A stretch of DNA of 64,000 bases, from NCBI GenBank assembly GCA_903813345.2, contig CAIIXF020000001.1, forward strand, positions 17,505,915 through 17,569,914, read 5' to 3'. Below, one piece after another: positions 39,101-49,000 of the stretch. Under the pieces are notes generated by a model. That model had not been told where the DNA came from. It was given only the letters and a program-made list of their open reading frames with translations, and searched no databases. The translations under genes and the position numbers were made by a program. This DNA comes from Owenia fusiformis (Eukaryota; Annelida; Polychaeta; Sabellida; Oweniidae). The stretch's first letter is position 1. Each line of letters opens with the position of its first letter.

Positions 39101-39976
39101 TTAAATCTGCTTTCGTTGAGATAGGTTTAGATTTCCTCAACACACGACTACAAAGTGTTATAAAGGACATAGTATACATGTACAGTATATTTATATTTCG
39201 TAGGTTTTGAAAATGTCCTACCTAACCTAATAGAATGGATGTTGGCTCATTACTATTCTGACTACTCAGATTTCCTGTATTTTCCTGCAATGTTAGTTGG
39301 GTAAAATTTGTACTAGTTTTAGCTGATTTTTTTGTTGTTATGGGAATGAGAATGCAACATGCTCTAAACAGACAATCATAATGGACTTCATCATTCATTG
39401 CTCTGTATTTCATAACTAATGCTTTAATCAATTTCCTGGTGAGAACCCAGGGATTTATAACAAGTTGTTAACAAATAACCTATATTTAAATAAAAAATAT
39501 ACAAACACATTGCCTACCTATTTGGATTGATTTCTCCTATTTTTTCCTCACATAATTGCTCCAAGTCTGGGTAGTGGCCTTCCTCCTTTGACCTTTAATA
39601 TATTGTAGAGCTAATTTGTTAACATTCATTTTAATTTCTAGTCTGGTTTTATGAAAACAATAAATGTCAAAAGGTATAGCTTGTAATAGTGTGCCATGCC
39701 TGTCTCTATTCTCTAATTACTTTAAGTTTTAATATAATTCTCAACATACGTAATTTCATGGTATGCAATTAACTAATTGAAATTAAATTCTTGACATTTG
39801 ACAGATTTATAACATATATTTTAACAGGAAAAGACTATGCCTTACCTCAATGCCTTGAGAATTTTTTCAAGTTCTTTTAGGTCAGAACAGCCTCTTATAT
39901 AAGTATAGTCGAGGTGGTCCAGAGGAATGTCATACTTTGATGTCACATTCGAAGAAGATAACATGGAAGCACTCAT
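27123..39976 (-). CDS. SPAG1: Sperm-associated antigen 1, TPR co-chaperone
   Basis: SPAG1 is a cytoplasmic HSP70/HSP90 co-chaperone needed to pre-assemble axonemal dynein arms. Twenty exons join in frame: 39976-39846, 39592-39518, 39147-38937, 38694-38511, 37050-36992, 36682-36583, 36246-36169, 35842-35736, 35276-35167, 34748-34231, 33833-33659, 33084-32844, 32635-32513, 32248-32051, 31711-31598, 31114-30841, 30574-30422, 29160-29089, 28253-28158 and 27163-27123, about 1019 residues (human 926). The start IPLDHLDYTYIRGCSDLKEL and SYNEWDKFDIEGEC match SPAG1. TPR blocks fall near residues 212-315, 500-620 and 685-800, separated by acidic linkers. An RPAP3_C domain (PYEFMTAWNSLK, VLSNKLDGGMF, LKFLSKVQRFD) covers about 915-1005. 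The last exon, short and poorly conserved, is the only doubtful piece. The ATG lies in an exon with a 5' UTR starting at 40014. Confidence 0.92.
29592..29660 (-). pseudogene. tRNA-Gly-like remnant
   Basis: On the minus strand the D-arm (GTAGCGGTAGAAT), CTCGC/GCGGG anticodon stem, variable region (AGGC) and T-arm (CCGGGTTCGAATCCC) look like tRNA-Gly. The anticodon loop is altered (TGAGCAC, with a purine at position 33) and the two acceptor strands do not pair. An internal RNA polymerase III B box remains. It is most likely a dead tRNA or a SINE head, not a working tRNA. Confidence 0.6.
29668..30112. mobile_element. Inner MITE with 33-bp perfect inverted termini
   Basis: Termini 29668-29700 and 30080-30112 are exact reverse complements (start AGGCCATAAGAAGTAGATTC). 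It is nested within the TTAA-flanked element, next to the 5' side of the tRNA-like remnant. Confidence 0.75.
34805..34967. repeat. Dispersed short repeat family B, copy
   Basis: Begins AACAAGGCATCAACATGACA and ends ACCACTTGTGGTGCTGACAT. Related copies are at 24812-24905, 26690-26795, 49517-49645 and 56641-56727. The TGTCACCACC...GGTGGTGACA ends form an inverted pair. About 130-160 bp, noncoding. Confidence 0.6.
37413..38503. repeat. Dispersed repeat family A, copy 2, with about 135-bp internal array
   Basis: Starts with AACGCCAAAGCGTAGCGAAT, then CCCATCGAACAGCC, and ends CCTCCGAACTTCTTTCGATT; the ATCCCATCGAA and TTCGATGGGAT ends are inverted (intact in copy 3). Between them are about five units of roughly 135 bp, each with ACCAAATATGAACAAAATCG and an AAAATGGCGGCCATTTT palindrome. 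The right end carries a GGACGGACAGATGGACGG run. It fills a SPAG1 intron and stops within a few bases of the splice donor at 38510. Confidence 0.75.
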
Positions 39977-40013
39977 TGTTCTACTTGATTTTTGAGTGCT
40001 CCCAAATTATTTT

Positions 40014-40202
40014 ACTGGAAAGAAAAATATCAAACTAAGCGCCATGTTCACACCTGGTAATTGGGCAAAAAATCCATTAATGAATAGGTGTACGGTTTAC
40101 CTAGTTGCAATCCCATTCTGGTCTTGGGAGCATTCAATAGAAACTCACATTAGATTTCAAAAGTAAAATAAAATGGTGCTAGCCATGCACATATTTCTTA
40201 CC
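40014..40202 (-). other. SPAG1: SPAG1 5' UTR intron
   Basis: The coding exon has an acceptor at 40015-40017, and a consistent donor (AAG/GTAAGAA) lies at 40202. This implies a noncoding first exon just right of 40202, within about 250 bp of the hairpin at 40481. Confidence 0.5.
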
Positions 40203-40480
40203 TTAATTGATTCTAAACACAAGCCTAAAAGTGTTCTCAAAGCCAAAAAAGTGGCTGTCTCAAATTGCAGTGATACACACTCCAATCTTTAAATCGACCA
40301 GTATTCCAAAACTGTATTTCTAAACTGAGGTTACATACTGAATGTAAAATAATTTCTTCTTTTTCGGCTTTGCTAGTTTTTTTTTCGACTTTTGAAATCT
40401 CACGTACGTGAGCTTCTAATTACTTCCTGCAAAAGCTATGTGGATTTTGATATAATAGCTTTGCCATGGCGCACTTGGGG

Positions 40481-40850
40481 CAGCTGAAAATAATAATAGT
40501 GACCTTTAAAACATGAATAATGAGATCCGCGGCTTACTTTTTCTCTAACTATGTCTTACATCAGTATCATCAATCCGTGCAAGTATTGGAGCGCTGAAAT
40601 ACTTCTTTTTCGATCAAGACTTGTAAATTGTTCACAGAGTGAATATTTTTTTGACCCATTTCCAATATGGCGGTCTGGCGGTGAAAAAACATTCACTCAG
40701 CTAACAATTACAAGTCTTGATCGAAAAGGAAGTACTTCAGCGCTCCAATACTTGCACGGAAGGATGATAATGATGTATGACATAGTTAGAGAACAAAAGT
40801 AAGCCGCGGATCAACTTATTCATGTTTCAAAGGTCACTATTATTCAGCTG
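40481..40850. repeat. 370-bp hairpin element upstream of SPAG1
   Basis: Arms of about 150 bp (CAGCTGAA...left, ...TTCAGCTG right; shared core GCAAGTATTGGAGCGCTGAA) around a loop of about 70 bp containing ATATGGCGG. Arm identity is high but not perfect. Confidence 0.75.
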
Positions 40851-40919
40851 TCCATTTCTCCGTTGAAGAGCCATAAGTTTCAAAATCTAACATGGCTCTC
40901 GAAGTGAGTAAAGCTTCTA

Positions 40920-41133
40920 CAGTTTGGAACAAAAATAATGACACATGGATTTGCTGAAGTGAGGATTTCCCATGTTAAAAATAAGAGAATTTTCAAAAGG
41001 TCATACATCAGTGGATGAGAGTATGTAATATATATTATTTATATATAATATTTGAGACTATAGGGCTTTCAAAACACCATGGTTTTGATATGGTGATATA
41101 AAATCCACCTGTCATTTATTTTGTTCCAAACTG
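40920..41133. mobile_element. CAGTTTGGAAC MITE, TA-flanked, copy A
   Basis: CAGTTTGGAACAAAAATAAT at the left and GTTCCAAACTG at the right, with TA on both sides. About 214 bp. Related in reverse orientation to 42520-42756. Confidence 0.7.
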
Positions 41134-41141
41134 TATATAGA

Positions 41142-42314
41142 GTAGATTTCATGGCCTGACTTCGTCGGTAGAACTTGAAAAATAAGATTTATCTGAAGAT
41201 AAGGAGTCTTACTTACCCTCTAGAGGTTAGAACACACATTTTAATGAAACCATATCAGCTATGTTTTGTTCATGATGAAGCATAAGCACAGTACTTGATT
41301 GAAATTTGTGTTAATGCTTTTTTTCCTCGTGTTTACTTCCGGGACGGCTTTGCCTCTATCACGAAATACTGTATTGACCTTGAAGTTTAATTTTGTGACA
41401 TATCATCCAACCATGTCTGATATAAAAATAATTAAAATATTTGAAAATAATGTTTTGTGGTCTGAATGAAATGATGCGTGGAAAGTATGAATGGGTTGTC
41501 TGCTGTATTAGTCTATTAATATTCTAGGACCTGTTTGTGATGCTTTATAATTTAGACCAAAGTGTAGACGAATACACGCATGTGTAAATTATAAAATCAA
41601 CGAACAAAGATTCAATTTTCACAAATATTCGGTAATTTATCGTACTGAAACTTCTAGGAAATCATTCATTTTCACGATCCATAATTTACCTACCTCTTGG
41701 ATATAGCCTTTTCCAATGGCCATGATGATATCATGGCTAGTAGGACTAGGGACATCTTGAAGTCTACTTGGATATTGTGTACCCTGCGTGCAGAGTCTAG
41801 TTAAACTACACTCTGCCTAGTAGAGACTATATTACAGTTTAGTAGCCCCACCCCCACGACGGGTACCGGTGACAGTTTGGGTAATAAATCACTTTTGACC
41901 TACGCGCTGACCTTTCTTCCACCAATCAGCGAGCTTGAAGAAACATACGCCAAATGCATTCTAATTAAATATGCACATGTCATTGGTCAATTCCGGGCTC
42001 AATGACGACGTCAGAAGGACTGACCATATATAGAACGTCGGTCAAATTTGGCCGACGAACACTGATTGGCGCGGTGAGTTCACAGGTTTATTTTAGTTTG
42101 AAAGAGTGAAGACGAAGCTCTCTTTTAAGAAGTGAAGTCAAACAAATGCAAAGGGTACATATTGTGCTAAATGCTCTATAGTTGACGCAACAAAGTTGAT
42201 AGAGTTTCAATTTGAAATGTGTGTTCTAACCTCTAGAGGATAAGTAAGACTCCTAATCTTCAGGTAAATCTTATTTTTCAAGTTCTACCGACGAAGTCAG
42301 GCCATGAAATCTAC
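41142..42314. repeat. Foldback element related to 4952-5781, carrying promoter-like sequence
   Basis: Ends GTAGATTTCATGGCCTGACT and its complement, arms about 130 bp. The arm shares GGTTAGAACNCNNATTTTAATGAAACCATATCA with the element in CHRAC1 intron 1 (degenerate form). The middle has CCAATCAGCG (about 41923), ATTGGTCAATT, a TATATAGAAC box near 42027 and GATTGGCGCGG, which together resemble a compact promoter. Confidence 0.7.
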
Positions 42315-42519
42315 CGTCTAGAATGCTCTCATGAGCAGAATGGTCAAGAGTTCCCCCCACTCACTGTGTACCAGTCTTTTTTTCTTTGATACACGGGGTG
42401 AACTCTTGTTCTTGGGCCTGTGATCATAAAATTCTTTTATTCTGCTTGAGGGAACAGTCTGAACTAAAAAATTCACTGGATCTAGGCTAGCCTAGATTAT
42501 AACTATAAGATCTAGCCTA

Positions 42520-42756
42520 CAGTTGGGGACAAAAATAAATGACAGGTCGATTTTCGATCACCATTTCCTAATTATGGTCGTCTGAAAGCCCATAATTTCC
42601 AATATTGTCTAGATACATATCCCTTAAAATTTGTATATTTTACATTTTGTATAATCTCATCCACTGATTTATGGTCTCTTGTAAATTCTCTTATTTTTAA
42701 CATGGGAAATCCTCACTTCAGCAAATCCACCTGTCATTTATTTATGTCCCCAACTG
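42520..42756. mobile_element. CAGTTGGGGAC MITE, TA-flanked, copy B
   Basis: CAGTTGGGGACAAAAATAAA at the left and GTCCCCAACTG at the right, TA at both flanks. Its internal half (GGATTTGCTGAAGTGAGG on the minus strand) matches copy A at 40920-41133. Confidence 0.7.
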
Positions 42757-42960
42757 TAGATTAGATCTAGCCTACATTTAGATATCGTTTCGAAAAAGGA
42801 AAGTAGTCTTTTTACGATAGTTTACACTCAGGAAATCCAAATTAACAACTCAATACGATTCTCCAGTATTTCATGTAAATTTTTATATACGAAGAACCAA
42901 TTTAAAAGTTCTAACTCGTCTAATACAATGAAAAATTACCTGGAATTTTGTCTGGAAATT

Positions 42961-43009
42961 TCTTCAAATTTGGGCGATAATTCAGGATATCACGTGACCA
43001 AGCTCAAAA
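42961..43009 (+). promoter_or_regulatory. HACD start-proximal promoter/5' UTR
   Basis: A CACGTGAC E-box (42991-42998) lies 12 bases before the ATG. No TATA box seen. The real transcription start is not determinable from sequence. Confidence 0.35.
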
Positions 43010-46000
43010 ATGGCGAACGGACCGAAAACTGATTTAACCTATGGGGAAATGTATTTATTGATGTACAATTTCTTTCAAATGCTGGGGTAAGTAACAACAA
43101 TAGTATCTCTTCATATTGACTTGGTCTTACTGTCTGAATTACGAATTGAATATGAAATGTGACCATGATAAAATGAATTTTAAAATCACATGGGCGATAA
43201 TAGAGTGAGTTCAATGTGCAGAATTCATAGACCAAACCCTTTTCACCTCTAACAGGCTGATCGCTTCAATCTCTCTCATCTTTCAGGTACAGATGAGTTC
43301 AGTATCACAAGGGAATTGAATAATTTACCGTCCAACAGAGAAATCAAACGTTTAGCGCTTACTAAATGGTAGTCACTTATCGAGTTCTGGCTTGCTTTAT
43401 TGACTTCTGTTTTAGTCATGAATTTCTATTACACTCATCTTATTAAGAGTTCATATCGCATAATAACCCTTATTATCGGATTCCAGCTGTTAGTAGTATT
43501 AATTTGAATAAATTAAAACTGAGTAGTACAGCTGAGTGGACATGTATATGCACCGATAACTAGGTCTATTTTTGCTTAGCTGCCAACGGAAACACACCTT
43601 TATAGGAGACTAGGCTATTTGTACATAGCTGTAAATAGCACATGGATTTTAGTTCAAATGATCTGCTCGACTTGTTGAATTTTTTCAACAGTCATTTGTT
43701 TGCAGTTTTTTGGAACTTTATTTACTAGTCTAGCTACATTTGTTTGGACTTATGAACCATTAGTACGGCTCCTAGTGCTCCTGAAATTATGTACTTGGAC
43801 AGGTAGGGAAATATTATGTTTTTTCAAAATGGAAGTTTGAATACTGAAGGTCTAAATGACCATGGTCTATAATGACCACAGTCAAGGTCTAAATGACCAC
43901 AGTTTAGGTCTTAATGACCACAGTTTAGGTCTGAATGACCACAGTTTAGGTCTGAATGACCACATGTTATTTCTAAATGAACACATTTTAGGTCTAAATG
44001 ACCACTGTTTATGTCTGAATGCACACACCAAAGGTCCAAATGACCAAAGTTCAAGGCCTATAAACCAAAGTTTGACCAAGGTTCAAAATGAGCCGCCATC
44101 AGAATAATAGTCATATTAGAGGTCATATTACAGTTTCAGCGAGCATATCCAATTGCATAGCCTCATAATAGGTTCAAATTAATAGAATCATTTTTGTTTT
44201 GATTCAAGTTCTAGTAATCTAGTGCTTATAGATTCATGTTCTGTTTATCAGCGGTCTATATGTTCAATATGTTTGACTCATTTTTTGAGAACAAGTCCGA
44301 ATTGAAGATAACAGACAAGCACGTAAAATCTGTCCATAAATATTGGTCAATAACATTATCCTAGTAGATATCAAAATATGAAGAAAAGGCTAGAGCAAGC
44401 TATCTAGAAAGTAAATGAACTAAAAATGTTCCTAGTCCCAAAGCAGATAGAAATCTACAATTGCAAAATGGGAAATGGCATATGCAATACTGGTAATGTG
44501 TGTCACATGGACTTCCTGAAATAAAGCTCTTTATCCATGGAATTCGGGTTAACAGCCCTAGATCAAATGACAATACTCGTACAATATTTTGCTATTGTTG
44601 CTAAACAAGGATTTCCCATAACCAACTACTGTAGTTGAAACAAGCTTCATGCTTCAAATTTTCATTTTGACAAGAGTGAATTGGAGAATTTTCTGTCTTC
44701 ATACCATTACCTAACCAAAAAGAGAATACCCCAAGCTGGGCAAAAGAATTGTTTGGTGATGACTCAACAAAGATTTTGTCAAAGACAGATCAAAATCTTT
44801 CAATAGATTATAAATACAAGTATTTGACAGCCTTTTGAATAGGCCAGTGAAAGCAGAAACTGTCAGCTGCCAATAGCTATACAGCTAGAAGTCATGACAA
44901 ACAATGTCATTATAGACGATGTCGCTCCAGCACAACTTAGGCTGTAGAAAAATCCTTGTCCAATGACAGGTACGTCAATTTTATTTTTAAAATTAAACCA
45001 AAATGGATCTAAAAAAGATGAATGTTTTGACATAACATCAGATCTAGAAAAAACAATCTGGAAGTTCACTAAAACAGAAACTTAGGTAAATCACATATAC
45101 TTTTTGAAGTTTCAAAGTCACCTACATAGAAATATGAAGTATGGTCAAGGTTACCAGAGATTCTGAGAAATGATAACAATATAGCTTAAGATTTCTAAAT
45201 GGAAAGCAGCTTTAATATTTCTAAAAACTGCGTTTTTAAGCAATCGGATGTTTTGTCCATCCTTTAAAAACAGGAGATTCATTTAACTCTTAAACATGCA
45301 ACAGAAAAGCAAAGTCAAGCATAGATCAATTTCTGTGTCACATATTGTTTTTCACATGATTGTTCCCAGAGACTCGTTCTCAATCTAAACTCTAAAAAAT
45401 CTAAACCTTAACCATTTAGTTGGTATGAATATTTCAAAATGGAAGACATGGTAACTCTAAGAAACATGAGATGGCCAAACAATTACCGATGGTGAAAGTC
45501 CATGCTAAGGATGCTTATATGACCATAAGCATACATTTGAGGCACAGGAAATAGCTCTGTTGAATGATATAACATCATTTGAGATCATTACTATGGACCT
45601 TGCTTCCCTCAAACTCGTGAAAATACCGTAAGCACTATTGTGGAATATTTAATTTGGTTTTGAATCTTTTATTGATTCTCTAATGTCATTAAGCTCTCGC
45701 CTATCTGCTACTCATGAACATGATTTCAAGTTAGTGAAATATTTGTTTCAAACTGAAGTTTCTGATAAATGGGGGAAAGCCTATTGTTGCATTTTCCCAT
45801 CATAAAATGGAGCTTTGTAGGTTTGTGATCAATACAATTGAGATGAACTTGAAGGCCTTAATAGAAATGATAGTTTCTATCAAAATTCTCGCAAAGACTT
45901 TGTAGGGATAGAATCAACCCTAGTCAGTAATCTTACTCAAGTTATTGAGATACTTTTGAATTGTACTTTAGTCTGTAATCTGTATATTGAACCTCTACAT

Positions 46001-49000
46001 TTATTGACACTTGCAAAGGTCAAAGCAGTCCTACATGTATGCATTGATTGCCAAAATAACTCACAAAAAAATGAATTCAAAATTTGATAGTGATTGGTCC
46101 AAGAAGTCGAAATTCAGAATACTAATAGTGTTATCCGAATCAATAATTACAATAACAACAAAAAAGCAGCCTGTTTGGCTAAAGTTCAAGTCTGACGGGA
46201 CAGTAGCTTAGGGGAAATAGATTAAACAAAAAATTGTTTCATATGAATGAAAGCCATGGATATGGTAGTGAAAGTATTCACAAAACTTAGACAATGTTAT
46301 ATAAAATTAACAAGAAAACCACGATGACATTATGTGAACAAAATGTGGGGAACGAGATGGCTAGAAATGTTAAAAGCAATGCAAGATCGTTCAGATACCT
46401 TTGCCAGAGATATCATTATTACTGTATAATATCTTCCAAGGAATCAGAATTGAATGTCAGATCAAACCTAGAGAAATTCCTCGATGCATCAAACTAGAAA
46501 TAAGATTGGGAGATTTTTCCTAATTGAAAGTTTTAAGGTCCAGATAAATTGATTTTGTCGACCAGTAGAAAATTAATATTTCAGGTGGAAACTAAACCCA
46601 GAAACTCTGGAAGTTGACATATTTATTCAGAATAAACAGTCAAATAACTTTCCTCCAATTTCTTAAATCAGCCGATTACTGGTTAAAGTGAGACAGAAAA
46701 AATGCACAGATATGGCTCTTATAGCCCCAATGTGGCAAATGGCTCTGCGGTATCTATAATTGTTGGAAATGTTGGTCTGTATGCCCATCTTATTGCCAAA
46801 CCATATGAAATTACTAATATCTAATCTTACAGCCTTTATAAAAAAAGAAGCTACATAACACTAACGGTGTCCAAATGATCATCCTCAAGTTTGAAACTAG
46901 AGGTTTCTGCGACAAACTAGCAATACATGTACATGTATGTTCATTAAATCAAGTAAAGAAAGTACTTAAATTACTTCCAAGGACCCCTGGAAAACATGGG
47001 TATGCTGCAAGTTCTAATAAACATGACATTAATATTTAGCCTCTGATACAAATTTAGCCAATTTCCTAACTGAAATGTCAAATCAGGTATGTGCTATTCG
47101 TTTCTCGATACTTAAAGTCTGCAAAATCAGCATATAATGGAACCATAGATAGGTAAGTCAATACCATGTTCTGGTTGATTTTATGGAAACTTTTACAATG
47201 GAAACCCACTAAATAAAATAAATGAAACTTGGGATGTGAATAAGGTCGTACTGTATCTCACATTGAACATTCGGGTCAGAATAGAATTCTCAACTGAAAG
47301 TACACAATAAGTCATGTTAATGTCTATTTCAAGCATGTATCCCAGGGCCTCTGAAATAATATGCCATTGGATGGTTGTCAAAGACAGAATGTCAACACAT
47401 AAAATTGGGGTTTCAAGTTTTTTCATGAGAATCCATTTAATAATGTTGTACTAGCATTTAGAAAATACCAGAAACATCTGAAACAAACTACTAGTAGTAG
47501 AAGGGAATCATAAGAAGGAAGTTTAAATTATCCTTGTCAAATGTCATGCGATGCCATGAATGTACATATCCAGTAAAACATCTCATATACATACACATTA
47601 GCAGTTTCTATAACAATACATAAAGGTCTTAATTTTATAGAATAATAATAATAGATAGATATTTAATAAATACATTTAAGTACATTTGAAAGACATATTT
47701 AACCAGGTATGCAGTAACAGTACCATAAACTTGAACATTTGATATATCTACAAACCAAGTGATGGGAAATGCAAATTAACTGAATGCTTAACAATTTTAC
47801 AATCGGTTAAACTGATAAAGGAAATTAAAGGATTTAGATCAGTTGTTCTGAGGTCATGTTACTTTAAACATGCGATATGAACTCTTAATAAGATGAGTGT
47901 AATAGAAATTTTACAATTTCTTAAGAATCTCGCTAATGAAATTATAATTTTATTAACGAGATCTTATTAAGAGTTCATATATTCCCCCCTCGCCCACCCA
48001 GTCGTTAATTGTCACTAAAACACAGTTTTGTGTTATTTCAGAACATAACCACAGACAACTGAGTTATGAAGGGTAGAATTAACATTCAACAATCTTCATC
48101 AAGTCAAATATTATGTATCTGGATTTTTACACTCTCAAAGTTGTAATGAAAGTTTTTAAAGTTTAAATCTCACAAACAGTGATAGGTTTATATCCTATAC
48201 TACACAGGACTTTATTTTAACTTTGCATCCCACAAAGATGTGGGGATAAATTGGACATCTCACAAGCAGTGGATGTAGTTGTTTTCTTACTTGAAGAATT
48301 CACTGATGTTTACTCATAGTAAGGTGAGTTTTTTCAATGGTTTCAGAATATTAAGTTGGCATCTAAGCAATAGACCTAGTTATCGGTGCATATACATGTC
48401 CACTCAGCTGTACTACTCAGTTTTAATTTATTCAAATTAATACTACTAACAGCTGGAATCCGATAATAAGGGTTATTATGCGATATGAACTCTTAATAAG
48501 ATCTCGTTAATAAAATTATAATTTCATTAGCGAGATTCTTAAGAAATTGTAAAAGTATTCAGTGCGCTCTCTAAATTAATAAAGTGAAAATACTGTACCA
48601 TGTAACCAAAGGCAGCATTATAGTGCCAGGTGATTTTCACGTTCACGATGATGGGATAAAGACTGTGAAAGAAGAACAAATTCCTGTGAATGGTTATCCC
48701 TGAAATGTAGATCTTCCACTTCAAAACTGTCCCCTGACCTTATTGCTCTTATTGAATCTGATTTCAGATGGACAGCTATATTCTATACTGTATTCCTGCA
48801 CATAGTGGTAGAAGAGACCAATGTTGGTGTCTATGATGCGGTATCCTTGCTCTTGAAGATCTTCCAAACTGCTGCCATTTTAGAGGTACATGTACTACAA
48901 TATCATGGAATTAATCATCTCTCCTGAGGTTGATAGGTCAGAATTATATCCTAGCATTGTGTAAATGCTAAAAAATAACATTTTATCATAACAGTTCGAA

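Larger units (their letters stand above)
43437..48502. repeat. Long-range inverted repeat complex in HACD intron 1
   Basis: 132 bp at 43437-43568 recur as an apparently perfect reverse complement at 48371-48502. A shorter piece of the same sequence (starting near 43424) also appears inverted at 47871-47907. The roughly 4.3 kb between is AT-rich with broken short frames, for example an open stretch of about 48 codons at 45653-45797, and no family I can name. It could be a decayed DNA transposon with its end repeats kept, or separate copies of a shorter element. Confidence 0.55.

Noticed and set aside
43856-44107. Repetitive peptide frames on both strands
   Set aside because: Produced by the 21-bp period of a minisatellite; no gene signals.
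46011-46497. Two 66-67 codon frames in HACD intron 1 as transposon genes
   Set aside because: No motif of a transposase, polymerase or integrase could be recognised; left as unassigned debris.
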